A stretch of 55,397 nt of DNA, taken from Cyclobacteriaceae bacterium (GTDB lineage: Bacteria > Bacteroidota > Bacteroidia > Cytophagales > Cyclobacteriaceae). A model generated the notes under the pieces. It worked only from the letters and a program-made list of their open reading frames with translations, was not told the origin of the DNA and ran no database searches. Below, piece by piece: positions 35,736 through 45,098 of this stretch; the first letter of the stretch is position 1, and the number at the start of each line of letters is the position of its first letter. The stretch is taken from positions 1 to 55,397 of the forward strand of contig JALHOT010000020.1 of the NCBI GenBank assembly GCA_022842845.1, read 5' to 3'. The position numbers and the translations under genes were made by a program.

Positions 35736-35944
35736 ATTTATGTTAATATTATACTATTCAACGATGATTAGGATGTAAATATAAGCATACTGGGATTGCC
35801 AAATGAAGTTGAAAATTATCAAAATATAACAAAACCATTCATTATTGCCACTCATATAAAATTTGAAAGGCATCCTATCCTGCCTACGGCTTTCTTACTA
35901 ACTTCCTGTTTAAACCACTATCATTCACCCTAAATTAAATAGCT

Positions 35945-37594
35945 TTGAAAAGAAGAGACTTTGTACAATTAGCAGGCCTTGGTATCGGTGGTATGATGCT
36001 GCCCCTCGGACTGCTGGGTAACAGTAATCCTGTATCCATTGAAGCCCTATTAGAGTCACCACTCAGCACCCTTCAAAAGAAACAACTTGCAGACGCAGCC
36101 TTGAATGCAGCAAAAAGCAGTGGCGCTTCATACACCGATGTGCGCATTGGTCGATATCTCAACCAGTTTTTAGCAACACGCGAAAATAAAGTGCAGAACA
36201 TCACCAACACAGAATCATTTGGAGTGGGTGTGAGGGTTATCGTTAATGGTACCTGGGGCTTTGCCTCTACCAACGATGTAACGGAAGCAGGCATTCGCCA
36301 GGCAACCAGTCAAGCGGTAGCTATTGCCAAAGCAAATTCTAAATTTCAAACAGAACCAGTTAAACTGGCACCTAACAAATCGCATGGCGAAGTGAGTTGG
36401 AAAACACCTATACAAAAGAACGCCTTCGAAATTCCTGTTTCCGAAAAGGTAGACCTTTTGCTAAGAGCTAATGCTGAAGCACAGAAGAATGGCGCCAGCT
36501 TTGTAAACTCTAACCTCTTCATGGTAAACGAGCAAAAATATTTTGCTTCGTCAGAAGGTAACTACATCGATCAGGATATTCACCGCATATGGCCCACCTT
36601 CAATGTAACAGCCATTGATAAGGCGGCTGGTAAGTTTAAAACCAGACAGGCCATGAGTGCCCCAATGGGTATGGGATACGAATACATGATCCCAAAATCG
36701 GAAGACAAATTACCTGGCATCATCAGTGAAATGCCGCTGTACAAAAACAGCTACGACATGATTGAGGATGCTGGTCTGGCCGCAAGACAAGCAAAAGAAA
36801 TGCTCTCAGCCAAATCGGTGGAACCCGGTAAATACGATTTAGTGCTGGAACCTAATCACCTCGGTTTAACGATACATGAATCAGTGGGGCACCCACTTGA
36901 ACTTGACCGAGTATTAGGATATGAGGCCAATTACGCAGGCACTAGCTTCGCTACGCTTGATAAACTGAAGTCGGGGAACTTTAATTACGGAAGCAAGCTG
37001 GTAAACATTTTTGCAGACAAAACGCAGGTAGGTTCATTGGGTGCTGTAGGATATGACGATGAAGGCGTACAATGCAAGCAATGGGATTTGATCAAAGATG
37101 GGGTGCTGGTAAACTATCAGGCCATTCGTGATCAGGTTCATATCATCGGTCAAAACGAATCACATGGTTGTTGCTACTCTCAGAGCTGGAATGATGTACA
37201 ATTCCAACGTATGCCTAATGTTTCATTAGCACCAGGAAAAGATCCATACGCTGTACAACAGATGATCAAAGATGTAGAAAAGGGTATTTACATTGCAGGA
37301 CGTGGCTCCTACTCTATTGACCAGCAGCGTTATAACTTCCAGTTTGGCGGAACAGTATTTTACGAAATTAAAAATGGTCAGGTAGCTGGTATGTTGAATG
37401 ATGTAGCTTACCAATCCAATACACAAGAGTTTTGGAATAGCTGTACCAAGATTTGTGATGCATCCGATTACAGATTATTCGGTTCCTTCTTCGATGGTAA
37501 GGGGCAACCCTCTCAGGTGAGTGCCGTATCGCACGGCAGTGCCACTACGCGTTTCAATGGTATTAACGTAATCAATACCGGCAGAACCATTTAA
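35945..37594 (+). CDS. tldD: TldD-like metallopeptidase with twin-arginine leader
   Basis: A 549-residue TldD/PmbA-family protein. The TTG start at 35945 is two codons after an in-frame stop and gives MKRRDFVQLAGLGIGG, a twin-arginine-type leader. The zinc motif HESVGH (H311, E312, H316) is followed by PLELDRVLGYEANYAGTSF. The third zinc ligand of E. coli TldD, a C-terminal cysteine, has no clear match; the equivalent region reads FFDGKGQPSQVSAVSHGS with D517 nearby. The TldE partner begins 30 bp downstream. The E. coli pair degrades unfolded peptides and matures microcin B17 and CcdA; export of this TldD would be unusual relative to that system. Confidence 0.9.
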   Translation: MKRRDFVQLAGLGIGGMMLPLGLLGNSNPVSIEALLESPLSTLQKKQLADAALNAAKSSGASYTDVRIGRYLNQFLATRENKVQNITNTESFGVGVRVIVNGTWGFASTNDVTEAGIRQATSQAVAIAKANSKFQTEPVKLAPNKSHGEVSWKTPIQKNAFEIPVSEKVDLLLRANAEAQKNGASFVNSNLFMVNEQKYFASSEGNYIDQDIHRIWPTFNVTAIDKAAGKFKTRQAMSAPMGMGYEYMIPKSEDKLPGIISEMPLYKNSYDMIEDAGLAARQAKEMLSAKSVEPGKYDLVLEPNHLGLTIHESVGHPLELDRVLGYEANYAGTSFATLDKLKSGNFNYGSKLVNIFADKTQVGSLGAVGYDDEGVQCKQWDLIKDGVLVNYQAIRDQVHIIGQNESHGCCYSQSWNDVQFQRMPNVSLAPGKDPYAVQQMIKDVEKGIYIAGRGSYSIDQQRYNFQFGGTVFYEIKNGQVAGMLNDVAYQSNTQEFWNSCTKICDASDYRLFGSFFDGKGQPSQVSAVSHGSATTRFNGINVINTGRTI

Positions 37595-37623
37595 TAAGCT
37601 ACACACAAATTTGTAAAAGCATC

Positions 37624-38943
37624 ATGGCAATCATATCAAAAGAAGAATCTAAACAAATACTTGAAAAGGTAATTGCTTTTTCAAAAGCAGACGGGCTCAT
37701 CGCTAACCTCAACGGCAATAACAATGGCAATATCCGCTACGCACGCAATACAGTATCCACTGCAGGAGAAAACAGCGATGTGACGCTAACCGTGCAGGCC
37801 TATTACGGCAAAAAGTCGGGCGTAGCCAGTGTCAATGAGTTTGACAATGCCTCATTGGAAAAAGTGGTTAAGCGTGCCGAAGAGTTGGCAAAACTTGCCC
37901 CTGAAAATCCGGAATTCATGGAGCCGCTCCCACCGCAACAATATGGCGGTGAATCCAAGACATACTCAGAATCAACCGCTAAAATTAGCCCCGAATACAG
38001 AGCACAAGCGGCCGCCAACAGTATCAATCCAGCGGCAGCTAAAGATGTTACGGCTGCTGGCTTTTTGGAACACAATCATAGCTTTAATGCCATGATGAAT
38101 ACCAAAGGCATGTTCATCTATAACCAATCTACTAATGTAGATTTCACGGTAACCATGCGCAGCAATGATGGTACTGGTTCTGGTTGGGTTACCCGCGATT
38201 TTAATGATGTTAGCAAACTCGATACGGCCGAAGCTTCTAAAATTGCTATTGAGAAGGCCCTTGGCTCAAGAAATGCAAAAGCGATTGAACCTGGCAAATA
38301 CACTGTGATTTTAGAACCTGCAGCTTCTGCTGAACTACTAGGTAATATGTTTTTTGCCATGGGCGCCCGTCAGGCAGACGAAGGGAGAAGTTTCTTATCT
38401 AAAAAAGGCGGTGGCACCAAGCTCGGTGAAAAACTACTGGATGAAAGGGTTAACATCTACTCCGATCCTTTTAATACAGAAGTACCCGCTACACCCTGGA
38501 CTGGCGATGGACAAGCCAGACAAAGACTCGACATTATAAAAAATGGTGTGGTGAGCAATCTGTTTTATGACAGATACTGGGCTGCTCAGAAAAATGTTGC
38601 CCCTGTACCCTTTCCTGGTAACATCATATTTGAAGGCGGAAATGCATCCCTTGATGAAATGATTAAAGACACAAAGAAGGGAATTTTAGTAACACGTTTC
38701 TGGTACATCAGATCGGTTGATCCGCAAACGCAACTGTATACAGGCCTCACCCGTGACAGTACATTTTATATAGAGAATGGAAAGATTAAGCATCCAGTTA
38801 AGAATTTCCGTTTCAACGAAAGCCCTGTGATTATGCTTAACAACCTTGAAACATTAGGTAAGCAAGTGAGAGTTGGCGGAAACTTAATCCCTTACATGAA
38901 AATTCGGGACTTTACTTTTACCAGCTTATCGGATGCTGTTTAA
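37624..38943 (+). CDS. pmbA: TldE/PmbA-like metallopeptidase partner
   Basis: A 439-residue protein of the TldE/PmbA side of the family, which lacks the HExxxH motif and serves as the partner that completes the TldD active-site chamber. Recognisable parts are NGNIRYARNTVSTAGEN, EPGKYTVILEPAASAELLGNMFFAMGARQADEGRSFLS (read in pieces), and PVKNFRFNESPVIMLNNLE. It has no signal peptide (MAIISKEESKQILEKV), in contrast to its partner. It lies 30 bp after tldD and ends at a strong terminator. Confidence 0.9.
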   Translation: MAIISKEESKQILEKVIAFSKADGLIANLNGNNNGNIRYARNTVSTAGENSDVTLTVQAYYGKKSGVASVNEFDNASLEKVVKRAEELAKLAPENPEFMEPLPPQQYGGESKTYSESTAKISPEYRAQAAANSINPAAAKDVTAAGFLEHNHSFNAMMNTKGMFIYNQSTNVDFTVTMRSNDGTGSGWVTRDFNDVSKLDTAEASKIAIEKALGSRNAKAIEPGKYTVILEPAASAELLGNMFFAMGARQADEGRSFLSKKGGGTKLGEKLLDERVNIYSDPFNTEVPATPWTGDGQARQRLDIIKNGVVSNLFYDRYWAAQKNVAPVPFPGNIIFEGGNASLDEMIKDTKKGILVTRFWYIRSVDPQTQLYTGLTRDSTFYIENGKIKHPVKNFRFNESPVIMLNNLETLGKQVRVGGNLIPYMKIRDFTFTSLSDAV

Positions 38944-38959
38944 ATTTATCAGAACATCT

Positions 38960-38990
38960 GCAATCCCCGGGGTTTCCGGGGATTGCTTTT
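38960..38990 (+). terminator. Rho-independent terminator of tldD-pmbA
   Basis: GCAATCCCCGG, loop GGTTT, CCGGGGATTGC, then TTTT: an 11-bp perfect stem starting 17 bases after the pmbA stop. Confidence 0.93.
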
Positions 38991-39082
38991 CTATACAGCA
39001 CTCTTAACTATACGAGAAACCTCAACAAATACTATCAGTTCATTGCATAAGACTATAAGCATTGAATTTTCGAACTTGCTCC

Positions 39083-39706
39083 ATGTATCCTTCCAATAAG
39101 TTCTTCTTTACCAGATTACAATATGAATCAGGAGATTGGGATGTAGACCAGCGCATGCCTTCTAACGTCCTAAACTCCCTGGTAGAGTACACATCACTCA
39201 GCGTTGATACAAAAGAGAACATCATCCCACTCAGCAGTACTGAAATTTTTCGATGCCCTTTTTGTTATTTAAGTGGTCACAAGCTTGTTGAGTTTACTGC
39301 TCAGGAAAAAGAGAATTTTGAAAAGTACATACGCAATGGCGGTTTTGTTTTTGTTGACGATTGTAACCACGATATTGATGGTTTATTTGCCAAATCCTTC
39401 GAAAACCAAATGGAGCAGATTTTCGGGGGTGGTTCTTTGAAAAAAATTGCTAATAACCATCCAATCTATTCATCATTTTTCAAATTTGAAGGCCCTCCTA
39501 CTACAGCACAAGAGCTCAATGGATGGGGCGATGATATTGTGCATGATTATCTGAAAGCTATTGAAATTAAAAACAAAATCGGAGTTCTTTATAGCAACAA
39601 AGATTATGGTTGCGAGTGGGACTACGACTTTAGAAATAAAAGATTTTACAGAATCGACAACACTCGATTCAGTATTAATATTATTATGTATGCATTAACA
39701 GCCTGA
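39083..39706 (+). CDS. DUF4159 domain protein
   Basis: A 207-residue protein matching the DUF4159 pattern: FFFTRLQYESGDWDVDQRMPSN, FRCPFCYLSGHKLVEFTAQE, YIRNGGFVFVDDCNHD and NHPIYSSFF. The fold resembles a glutamine-amidotransferase-like or flavodoxin-like module. The best ATG is 39083; a TTG at 39062 is in frame and would add seven residues, and neither gives a clear signal peptide, so the start is uncertain. It begins the MoxR-DUF58-BatA cluster, in which DUF4159 proteins are a recurring member in Bacteroidota and Planctomycetes. Function unknown. Confidence 0.85.
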   Translation: MYPSNKFFFTRLQYESGDWDVDQRMPSNVLNSLVEYTSLSVDTKENIIPLSSTEIFRCPFCYLSGHKLVEFTAQEKENFEKYIRNGGFVFVDDCNHDIDGLFAKSFENQMEQIFGGGSLKKIANNHPIYSSFFKFEGPPTTAQELNGWGDDIVHDYLKAIEIKNKIGVLYSNKDYGCEWDYDFRNKRFYRIDNTRFSINIIMYALTA

Positions 39707-39717
39707 TTGGCTTAAGT

Positions 39718-40719
39718 ATGACAGAAGATTTGCAATCCACTGAAAGAAGAGTTGAAGATTTAGTAAAAAAACTTGCTTTACTCAAGAAGGAAATTAAAAA
39801 AGTAATCGTTGGTCAGGAGGAAATTATAGACCAGTTGCTCATTACTTTTCTTGCCGGGGGCCATGGCTTACTCGAAGGTGTGCCCGGTCTTGCCAAAACA
39901 TTGATGATCCGAACACTTTCGGATGCTATCGATTTGAACTTCAGAAGAATTCAATTCACGCCTGACTTAATGCCTTCCGATATTATTGGAACCGAGGTGT
40001 TGGAAGAAGATCATACCACGGGTAAACGTTTCTTCAAGTTTAATAAAGGTCCGATCTTTTCTAACATTATCCTGGCAGATGAAATCAATAGAACATCGCC
40101 CAAAACGCAAGCAGCTCTATTAGAGGCGATGCAGGAATTTGAAGTCACTTATGCCGGAGTAACCTATCCACTAGATCGCCCATTTTTTATTCTTGCTACA
40201 CAAAATCCAATCGAACAAGCTGGAACCTTCCCGCTACCCGAAGCACAGCTCGATCGTTTTTTACTATTTATCAAGGTTAGCTATCCTACCTTGGAAGAAG
40301 AGCTATCGATTTTGAGTAGTACAACCGGTGGCAAAAAAGAAAAGGTAAATAGTGTAATGAGTGGACAAGACATCATTGCTCTTCAAAATTTTGTGCGTGA
40401 AGTACATATCAGTCAGGATCTAATCGCGCTGGTTGGAAATATGGTGCGTAGCACCCGCCCGCAGGAAAGTCAAAATAATTTTGTAAAAGAGTGGGTAAGA
40501 TGGGGAGCCGGCCCCCGGGCTGGACAGGCAATGATCTTAACAGCAAAGGCCAGGGCGTTGATTCATGGACGTTATGCCGTTACCAATGAAGATATCCAAC
40601 AGGTAGCCTATCCGGTTTTAAGGCACCGTATCCTTATGAACTTTAAGGCAGAAGCTGAGGGTATCGCCTCAGATAGGGTAACACAACATTTACTTGAACA
40701 CTATACACTGAAGCACTAA
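39718..40719 (+). CDS. MoxR-family AAA+ ATPase
   Basis: A 333-residue AAA+ protein. Walker A is GVPGLAKT near residue 54, Walker B ILADEINR near 117, sensor-1 ATQNP near 160 and the arginine-finger region AQLDRF near 175. MoxR proteins act as chaperones that assemble or activate partners carrying von Willebrand A (VWA) domains; here the next gene encodes the DUF58 VWA-like partner, 4 bp downstream. Confidence 0.96.
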   Translation: MTEDLQSTERRVEDLVKKLALLKKEIKKVIVGQEEIIDQLLITFLAGGHGLLEGVPGLAKTLMIRTLSDAIDLNFRRIQFTPDLMPSDIIGTEVLEEDHTTGKRFFKFNKGPIFSNIILADEINRTSPKTQAALLEAMQEFEVTYAGVTYPLDRPFFILATQNPIEQAGTFPLPEAQLDRFLLFIKVSYPTLEEELSILSSTTGGKKEKVNSVMSGQDIIALQNFVREVHISQDLIALVGNMVRSTRPQESQNNFVKEWVRWGAGPRAGQAMILTAKARALIHGRYAVTNEDIQQVAYPVLRHRILMNFKAEAEGIASDRVTQHLLEHYTLKH

Positions 40720-40723
40720 TACC

Positions 40724-41620
40724 GTGGATGCCCGCCTCAAGTCATTACTGAAGCCTGAAATACTTAACACCGTTAATGGTCTTGAATTGGTGGCACGCAT
40801 AGTAGTGGAAGGCTTTATGAGTGGTAGTAATAAAAGTCAGGCGATCGGTGTCGGGCAGGAGTTTAGCCAATATAAAAACTATCAGGCCGGTGATGACTTA
40901 AGACAATTAGATTGGAAAACCTTTGCCAGAACTGAGCGGTACTATATTAAGCAATCGGAAATAGAAACTTCTATTACGGTCAAATTCATTATTGACGCTA
41001 GTCTGTCCATGACTTATGCTGAACAAAACACTAGTAAGCTTCAATATGCCAAAATAATGACGGCAGCGCTGGCATTTCTGGCCAGAAAACAAAGTGATAC
41101 CATTGGCCTGGCTGTAGTCAATGAGGCTATGATTCAAATTCTCCAGCCCCGATTTGAACAACCACAATTTATTCGATTTCTACATCAACTGATTAACATC
41201 AAAGCAGCAGGAAAATGGAATCAATCTGCTCAAGTAGATCAGCTATTCGATCATCATGGCAAGGAGCTGATCATATTTATCACTGACTTATATGATGAAA
41301 ATGCTGATGTACTTGAATTTATCCAACGATTAAAAACCTCGAGAAATGAAGTAATCGTTTTTCATCTGATTGGTGCGAAAGAAAGGCAGTTAAACTACGA
41401 AGGCTCCTTTACCTTCGAAGATATCGAAACCAAAAAAAGAACGAAAGTAAATACACAAGAACAGAAAGAAGCCTATACTGCCAAAATGGAAAATTGGCTA
41501 AGTCAATCTAAAACGTGGATGCTTGAGAAACAAATTTCTTACTATGCCACCAATATGGCTGACCCCATTGAAACTGTCTTAAGAAATTTTCTAACCATCC
41601 GCAAAAAACTACAGCGATGA
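40724..41620 (+). CDS. DUF58 domain (VWA-like) protein
   Basis: A 298-residue cytoplasmic protein with the DUF58 signature YQAGDDLRQLDWKTFART near residues 52-70 and a metal-ion-dependent adhesion site DASLSM near residue 90. The start is GTG at 40724, with no in-frame ATG nearby, and the stop overlaps the BatA gene start by 4 bp (ATGA). It is the likely client or partner of MoxR, anchored by the membrane proteins encoded next. Confidence 0.94.
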   Translation: MDARLKSLLKPEILNTVNGLELVARIVVEGFMSGSNKSQAIGVGQEFSQYKNYQAGDDLRQLDWKTFARTERYYIKQSEIETSITVKFIIDASLSMTYAEQNTSKLQYAKIMTAALAFLARKQSDTIGLAVVNEAMIQILQPRFEQPQFIRFLHQLINIKAAGKWNQSAQVDQLFDHHGKELIIFITDLYDENADVLEFIQRLKTSRNEVIVFHLIGAKERQLNYEGSFTFEDIETKKRTKVNTQEQKEAYTAKMENWLSQSKTWMLEKQISYYATNMADPIETVLRNFLTIRKKLQR

Positions 41621-42846
41621 TTCAGTTTCTCAATCCATCCTGGCTATGGGCATTATGGGGAATCACTATCCCTATTGCGATACATCTACTCAGTCAGAAG
41701 GAAGGTAAGGTAATCAGCATTGGAAGCCTTCGTCACCTGGAAGAAACTCCTTCAAAAAAATTCAGAGGTTTAAAACTCAATGAATATATACTGCTATTAA
41801 TCCGCTGCTTGCTTATTGGCGTATTAGTGCTTTGGCTTGCTGGTATAAGCTTTTATGATCAAAAAGCGATTGAAAAGAAGTGGCTACTGATAGAACCCAA
41901 TTTACAAACCGATCAACCTATTCAAAAACTTATAGATAGCTTGATAAATGACGGCTATGAGTTACGATCTTTTGAGAAGTCCTTTCCGGTTGAGAACGCG
42001 GTGAATACAAGCTCCGATATTGACAATTACACACTGGTTGAAGACCTGAGAACTGAACAAATAAAGGAAGGTATTGTTATCAGCCATAACCAATACAAGA
42101 AGTTCGCTGGGCAAGCCATTCCTTTACCCGATCACATTCGGTGGATCACTCTAACACAAAAACCATTTGATTTTTTAGTGAATGCGCAACTAATGAATAA
42201 AGACAGTGTATCTGTGATTTATGGTCATACAGAGGCTGATTATACTTCATTCGAAAGGAAGATTTTAGCTGGAAGAGCTTATAATGATACAGCAAAGGTC
42301 AATCCACGAAAAATCATAAAAATTAGTTTACTGGCGGACGCTGATTTCTTATTTGATGCACAGATTATAGAAGCCAGCCTGAACGTTGTTGAAAGTACAT
42401 ATGGCATCGATATATCCCTTAACAGCAATACCTCTTTAGCTGAAGCAGGTAAAGCCGATTGGGTCATCTGGCTAAAGTACGCTCAACCGCCATCGCTAAG
42501 CAGTCAATTACTCTATTACCATCCAAAGCACACTAACAACATAATTGAACCAGACAGATCAAATCGATGGAGGCTTACCTCACGCCTGAATACCGAAGTA
42601 GCCATTGATACGCACTTGCCTGCCCTGCTTGCCAGCATCCTATTAAATAATAAAACAGAAACTGAAAGAGTTAGTCAATTAGACCGCAGGATGATGGCAG
42701 ACTCTCTGGCATGGCCTCGGTCAAGTAAAGAAAACACGAACAACATGTTAGTAAACGCTCATTCACCTTCGGCCGACTACCTACTGTTGGTCTTTGCTGC
42801 GCTGTTAATGTTAGAACGTACCCTATCCTATTTACGCCAACAATGA
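41617..42846 (+). CDS. BatA-type membrane protein
   Basis: A 409-residue protein with the BatA N-terminal region: FLNPSWLWALWGITIPIAIHLL and SIGSLRHLEE, then a second helix (YILLLIRCLLIGVLVLWLAG), a large extracytoplasmic domain from about 90 to 385 and a C-terminal helix (YLLLVFAALLMLERTL). No VWA domain is present in the middle, unlike full BatA/BatB. It overlaps the genes on both sides by 4 bp, a sign of coupled translation. Confidence 0.88.
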   Translation: MIQFLNPSWLWALWGITIPIAIHLLSQKEGKVISIGSLRHLEETPSKKFRGLKLNEYILLLIRCLLIGVLVLWLAGISFYDQKAIEKKWLLIEPNLQTDQPIQKLIDSLINDGYELRSFEKSFPVENAVNTSSDIDNYTLVEDLRTEQIKEGIVISHNQYKKFAGQAIPLPDHIRWITLTQKPFDFLVNAQLMNKDSVSVIYGHTEADYTSFERKILAGRAYNDTAKVNPRKIIKISLLADADFLFDAQIIEASLNVVESTYGIDISLNSNTSLAEAGKADWVIWLKYAQPPSLSSQLLYYHPKHTNNIIEPDRSNRWRLTSRLNTEVAIDTHLPALLASILLNNKTETERVSQLDRRMMADSLAWPRSSKENTNNMLVNAHSPSADYLLLVFAALLMLERTLSYLRQQ

Positions 42847-45098
42847 ATGTGTTAGAAGCACGATATTGGATCAAACGCTTTGCCTGTAGATTTATGCTAT
42901 TCCGTGTGCTGGAAAGCATTCTCCCTGCTATTGGCTTAGCTGGTTTAATCTATGGAATAGCTCATCATATTACAGGAAACACGATTCTAATTAATACAAT
43001 ATCCATTATTGCTTTTGCTTTAATAGTAACCATTAGCGTATACCAACATCGCATATGGGGCATCGATACAAACACCATTATCACCTATTTACATCAACAC
43101 TATAGCTTTCTCCAAAATAGCTTAGACTTAGTACTCATTGAAGATGACCAGCAGATTAACGCGCTTCAGCAATTGCAGCGTGAAAAGCTTCTAAGCAAAC
43201 TATCTCTTAATATACACCATATCAAAGTACCTCATCAGCTAAAAGGGTTAAGTTGGCTGATGATCTTATGCCTTTTGAGTTCCGTTGTTTTAGTAAAGAA
43301 TTCATCAAGCACCGGCCTAAAAGAAAACTATCTGTATAGTGATGATTTTGATGTTAACGTAAAAACAGATCAAGCCATAGTCAACGGAATTGAGATAGCT
43401 GAAATCATCATTACCCCCCCACTCTATACAGGAATCAAAAGATCAACGGAAAGCATCAAAAACTTAAGCATCCCAGAAGGGAGTCAAGTTAAACTGACTA
43501 TAACCTACAAGGAGCGCGTAATAGATCCTATGCTTATTTTATTCGGAAAGGACAGCATAAGACTGAACCCAATAGGCAAAAAATCATTCAGTATTCTGAT
43601 AACCCCAAAACGAGATTTATACTATCAAATAGCCTGGAAGGATGATAGCTTGACTCAAACAGATCTGTACACCATTCAGCTGATTAGGGATGAAGAGCCT
43701 AGCATCAATATCACAAACCTGGAGCAGTTCACGGAACTATCATGGGAAGGTTCTCATTTAATTGAAGTTGACGCTACCATAAAAGATGATTACTTGATAA
43801 GCGATGCTCACATTATTGCCACCGTCAGCAAAGGAAGCGGAGAATCTGTGAAATTCAGAGAGGAAAGAATAAGATTTAATAGCCCCACCCTATTTAGCAA
43901 AAAAGAAAGCCTGGCTAAGACCACACTGGATCTTGATAAACTTGGCCTTGAACCAGGGGATGAACTCTACTTCTATGTAGTGGCAATCGATAACAAACAA
44001 AGTACACCTAATGTAAATAGAACAGAAACCTATTTCATTTCATTAGAGGACACAACACAATATGAAAGCAGCATAGATGAGGGACTTGGAGTGGATTTAA
44101 TGCCCGAATATTTTCGCAGTCAGCGTCAGATTATCATTGATACTGAAAAGCTTTTGAAAAATAAGTCCACCATAAGTAAAGAAACTTTCAAGGCTACAAG
44201 CAATGAATTGGGCTATGATCAAAAAGTTCTTCGACTTCGGTATAGTGAATTTATGGGTGAGGAATTTGTTTCCGGTATTGGGCCCCAGGTTTCAGAAGAG
44301 GATGTAGAACATTCTGAGGAGCAGGATGTGACTAAAGAATTTGGTCATGTGCATGATTCAGAAAATGAACATAATCTTGTAGATAGCCACCAAGAAGATA
44401 AGCATCAACATAAAGAAGGTGAGTCTGAAAGTCCTTTAGAAGCTTTTATTCATGCCCATGATGAGGAAGAAGAAGCAACATTCTACATACAATCTGTCAA
44501 GGCCAAATTGAGGGCCGCCCTGACCTTGATGTGGGACGCTGAACTACAATTACGTTTATTCGAACCTGCTAAATCACTGCCCTACCAATATAAAATTCTC
44601 AATCTGCTAAAGGAGATCAGTAATGATTCGAGAATTTATGTACATAGAACAGGCTTTGACCCACCGCCTATTAAAGAAGACAAAAGATACTCTGCTGACT
44701 TGTCTGAGATTAGAAATCCTATATCTAATGCTCAATTTTTAACCAACAATATGTTTATTGAAATTCAGGAAGTATTAAGTATGCTTCAACGAATAGATTC
44801 AGAGAAGTTACAGTTTACTTCCAATGAAGTAATAATGTTGCAAAATGCCCGTAGACATTTGGTTATGCTGTCTGAAGATGAACCACTCAAATACCTTGAA
44901 TGCATCAGGATATTATCACTATTAATAAAGAGTGACCTGAAAAAAGATGAAACAAAAGCGATCATCCTAAAAGCACAAAAGGAGTTATGGCTTGTGCTCC
45001 CCGATAATATGACGAAAGCCCATAAGCAGGAAACAACACTCCTTGCTATGGATAAATTACTCCTTCAAGCACTTGATCAAATACAAGACAATGATTGA
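42843..45098 (+). CDS. DUF4175-like membrane protein with histidine-rich acidic segment
   Basis: A 751-residue protein with two N-terminal helices (about 20-68), a third near 135-152, then a long extracytoplasmic part that matches DUF4175 in layout: Ig-like strands (EIIITPPLYTGIKRS, VDATIKDDYLISDA, LYFYVVAIDNK) and a helical C-terminus. Residues about 478-540 are rich in His, Glu and Asp (EFGHVHDSENEHN, DSHQEDKHQHKEGE, FIHAHDEEEEA), a possible metal-binding linker. It overlaps the BatA gene by 4 bp and the next gene by 8 bp. Confidence 0.82.
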   Translation: MNVLEARYWIKRFACRFMLFRVLESILPAIGLAGLIYGIAHHITGNTILINTISIIAFALIVTISVYQHRIWGIDTNTIITYLHQHYSFLQNSLDLVLIEDDQQINALQQLQREKLLSKLSLNIHHIKVPHQLKGLSWLMILCLLSSVVLVKNSSSTGLKENYLYSDDFDVNVKTDQAIVNGIEIAEIIITPPLYTGIKRSTESIKNLSIPEGSQVKLTITYKERVIDPMLILFGKDSIRLNPIGKKSFSILITPKRDLYYQIAWKDDSLTQTDLYTIQLIRDEEPSINITNLEQFTELSWEGSHLIEVDATIKDDYLISDAHIIATVSKGSGESVKFREERIRFNSPTLFSKKESLAKTTLDLDKLGLEPGDELYFYVVAIDNKQSTPNVNRTETYFISLEDTTQYESSIDEGLGVDLMPEYFRSQRQIIIDTEKLLKNKSTISKETFKATSNELGYDQKVLRLRYSEFMGEEFVSGIGPQVSEEDVEHSEEQDVTKEFGHVHDSENEHNLVDSHQEDKHQHKEGESESPLEAFIHAHDEEEEATFYIQSVKAKLRAALTLMWDAELQLRLFEPAKSLPYQYKILNLLKEISNDSRIYVHRTGFDPPPIKEDKRYSADLSEIRNPISNAQFLTNNMFIEIQEVLSMLQRIDSEKLQFTSNEVIMLQNARRHLVMLSEDEPLKYLECIRILSLLIKSDLKKDETKAIILKAQKELWLVLPDNMTKAHKQETTLLAMDKLLLQALDQIQDND

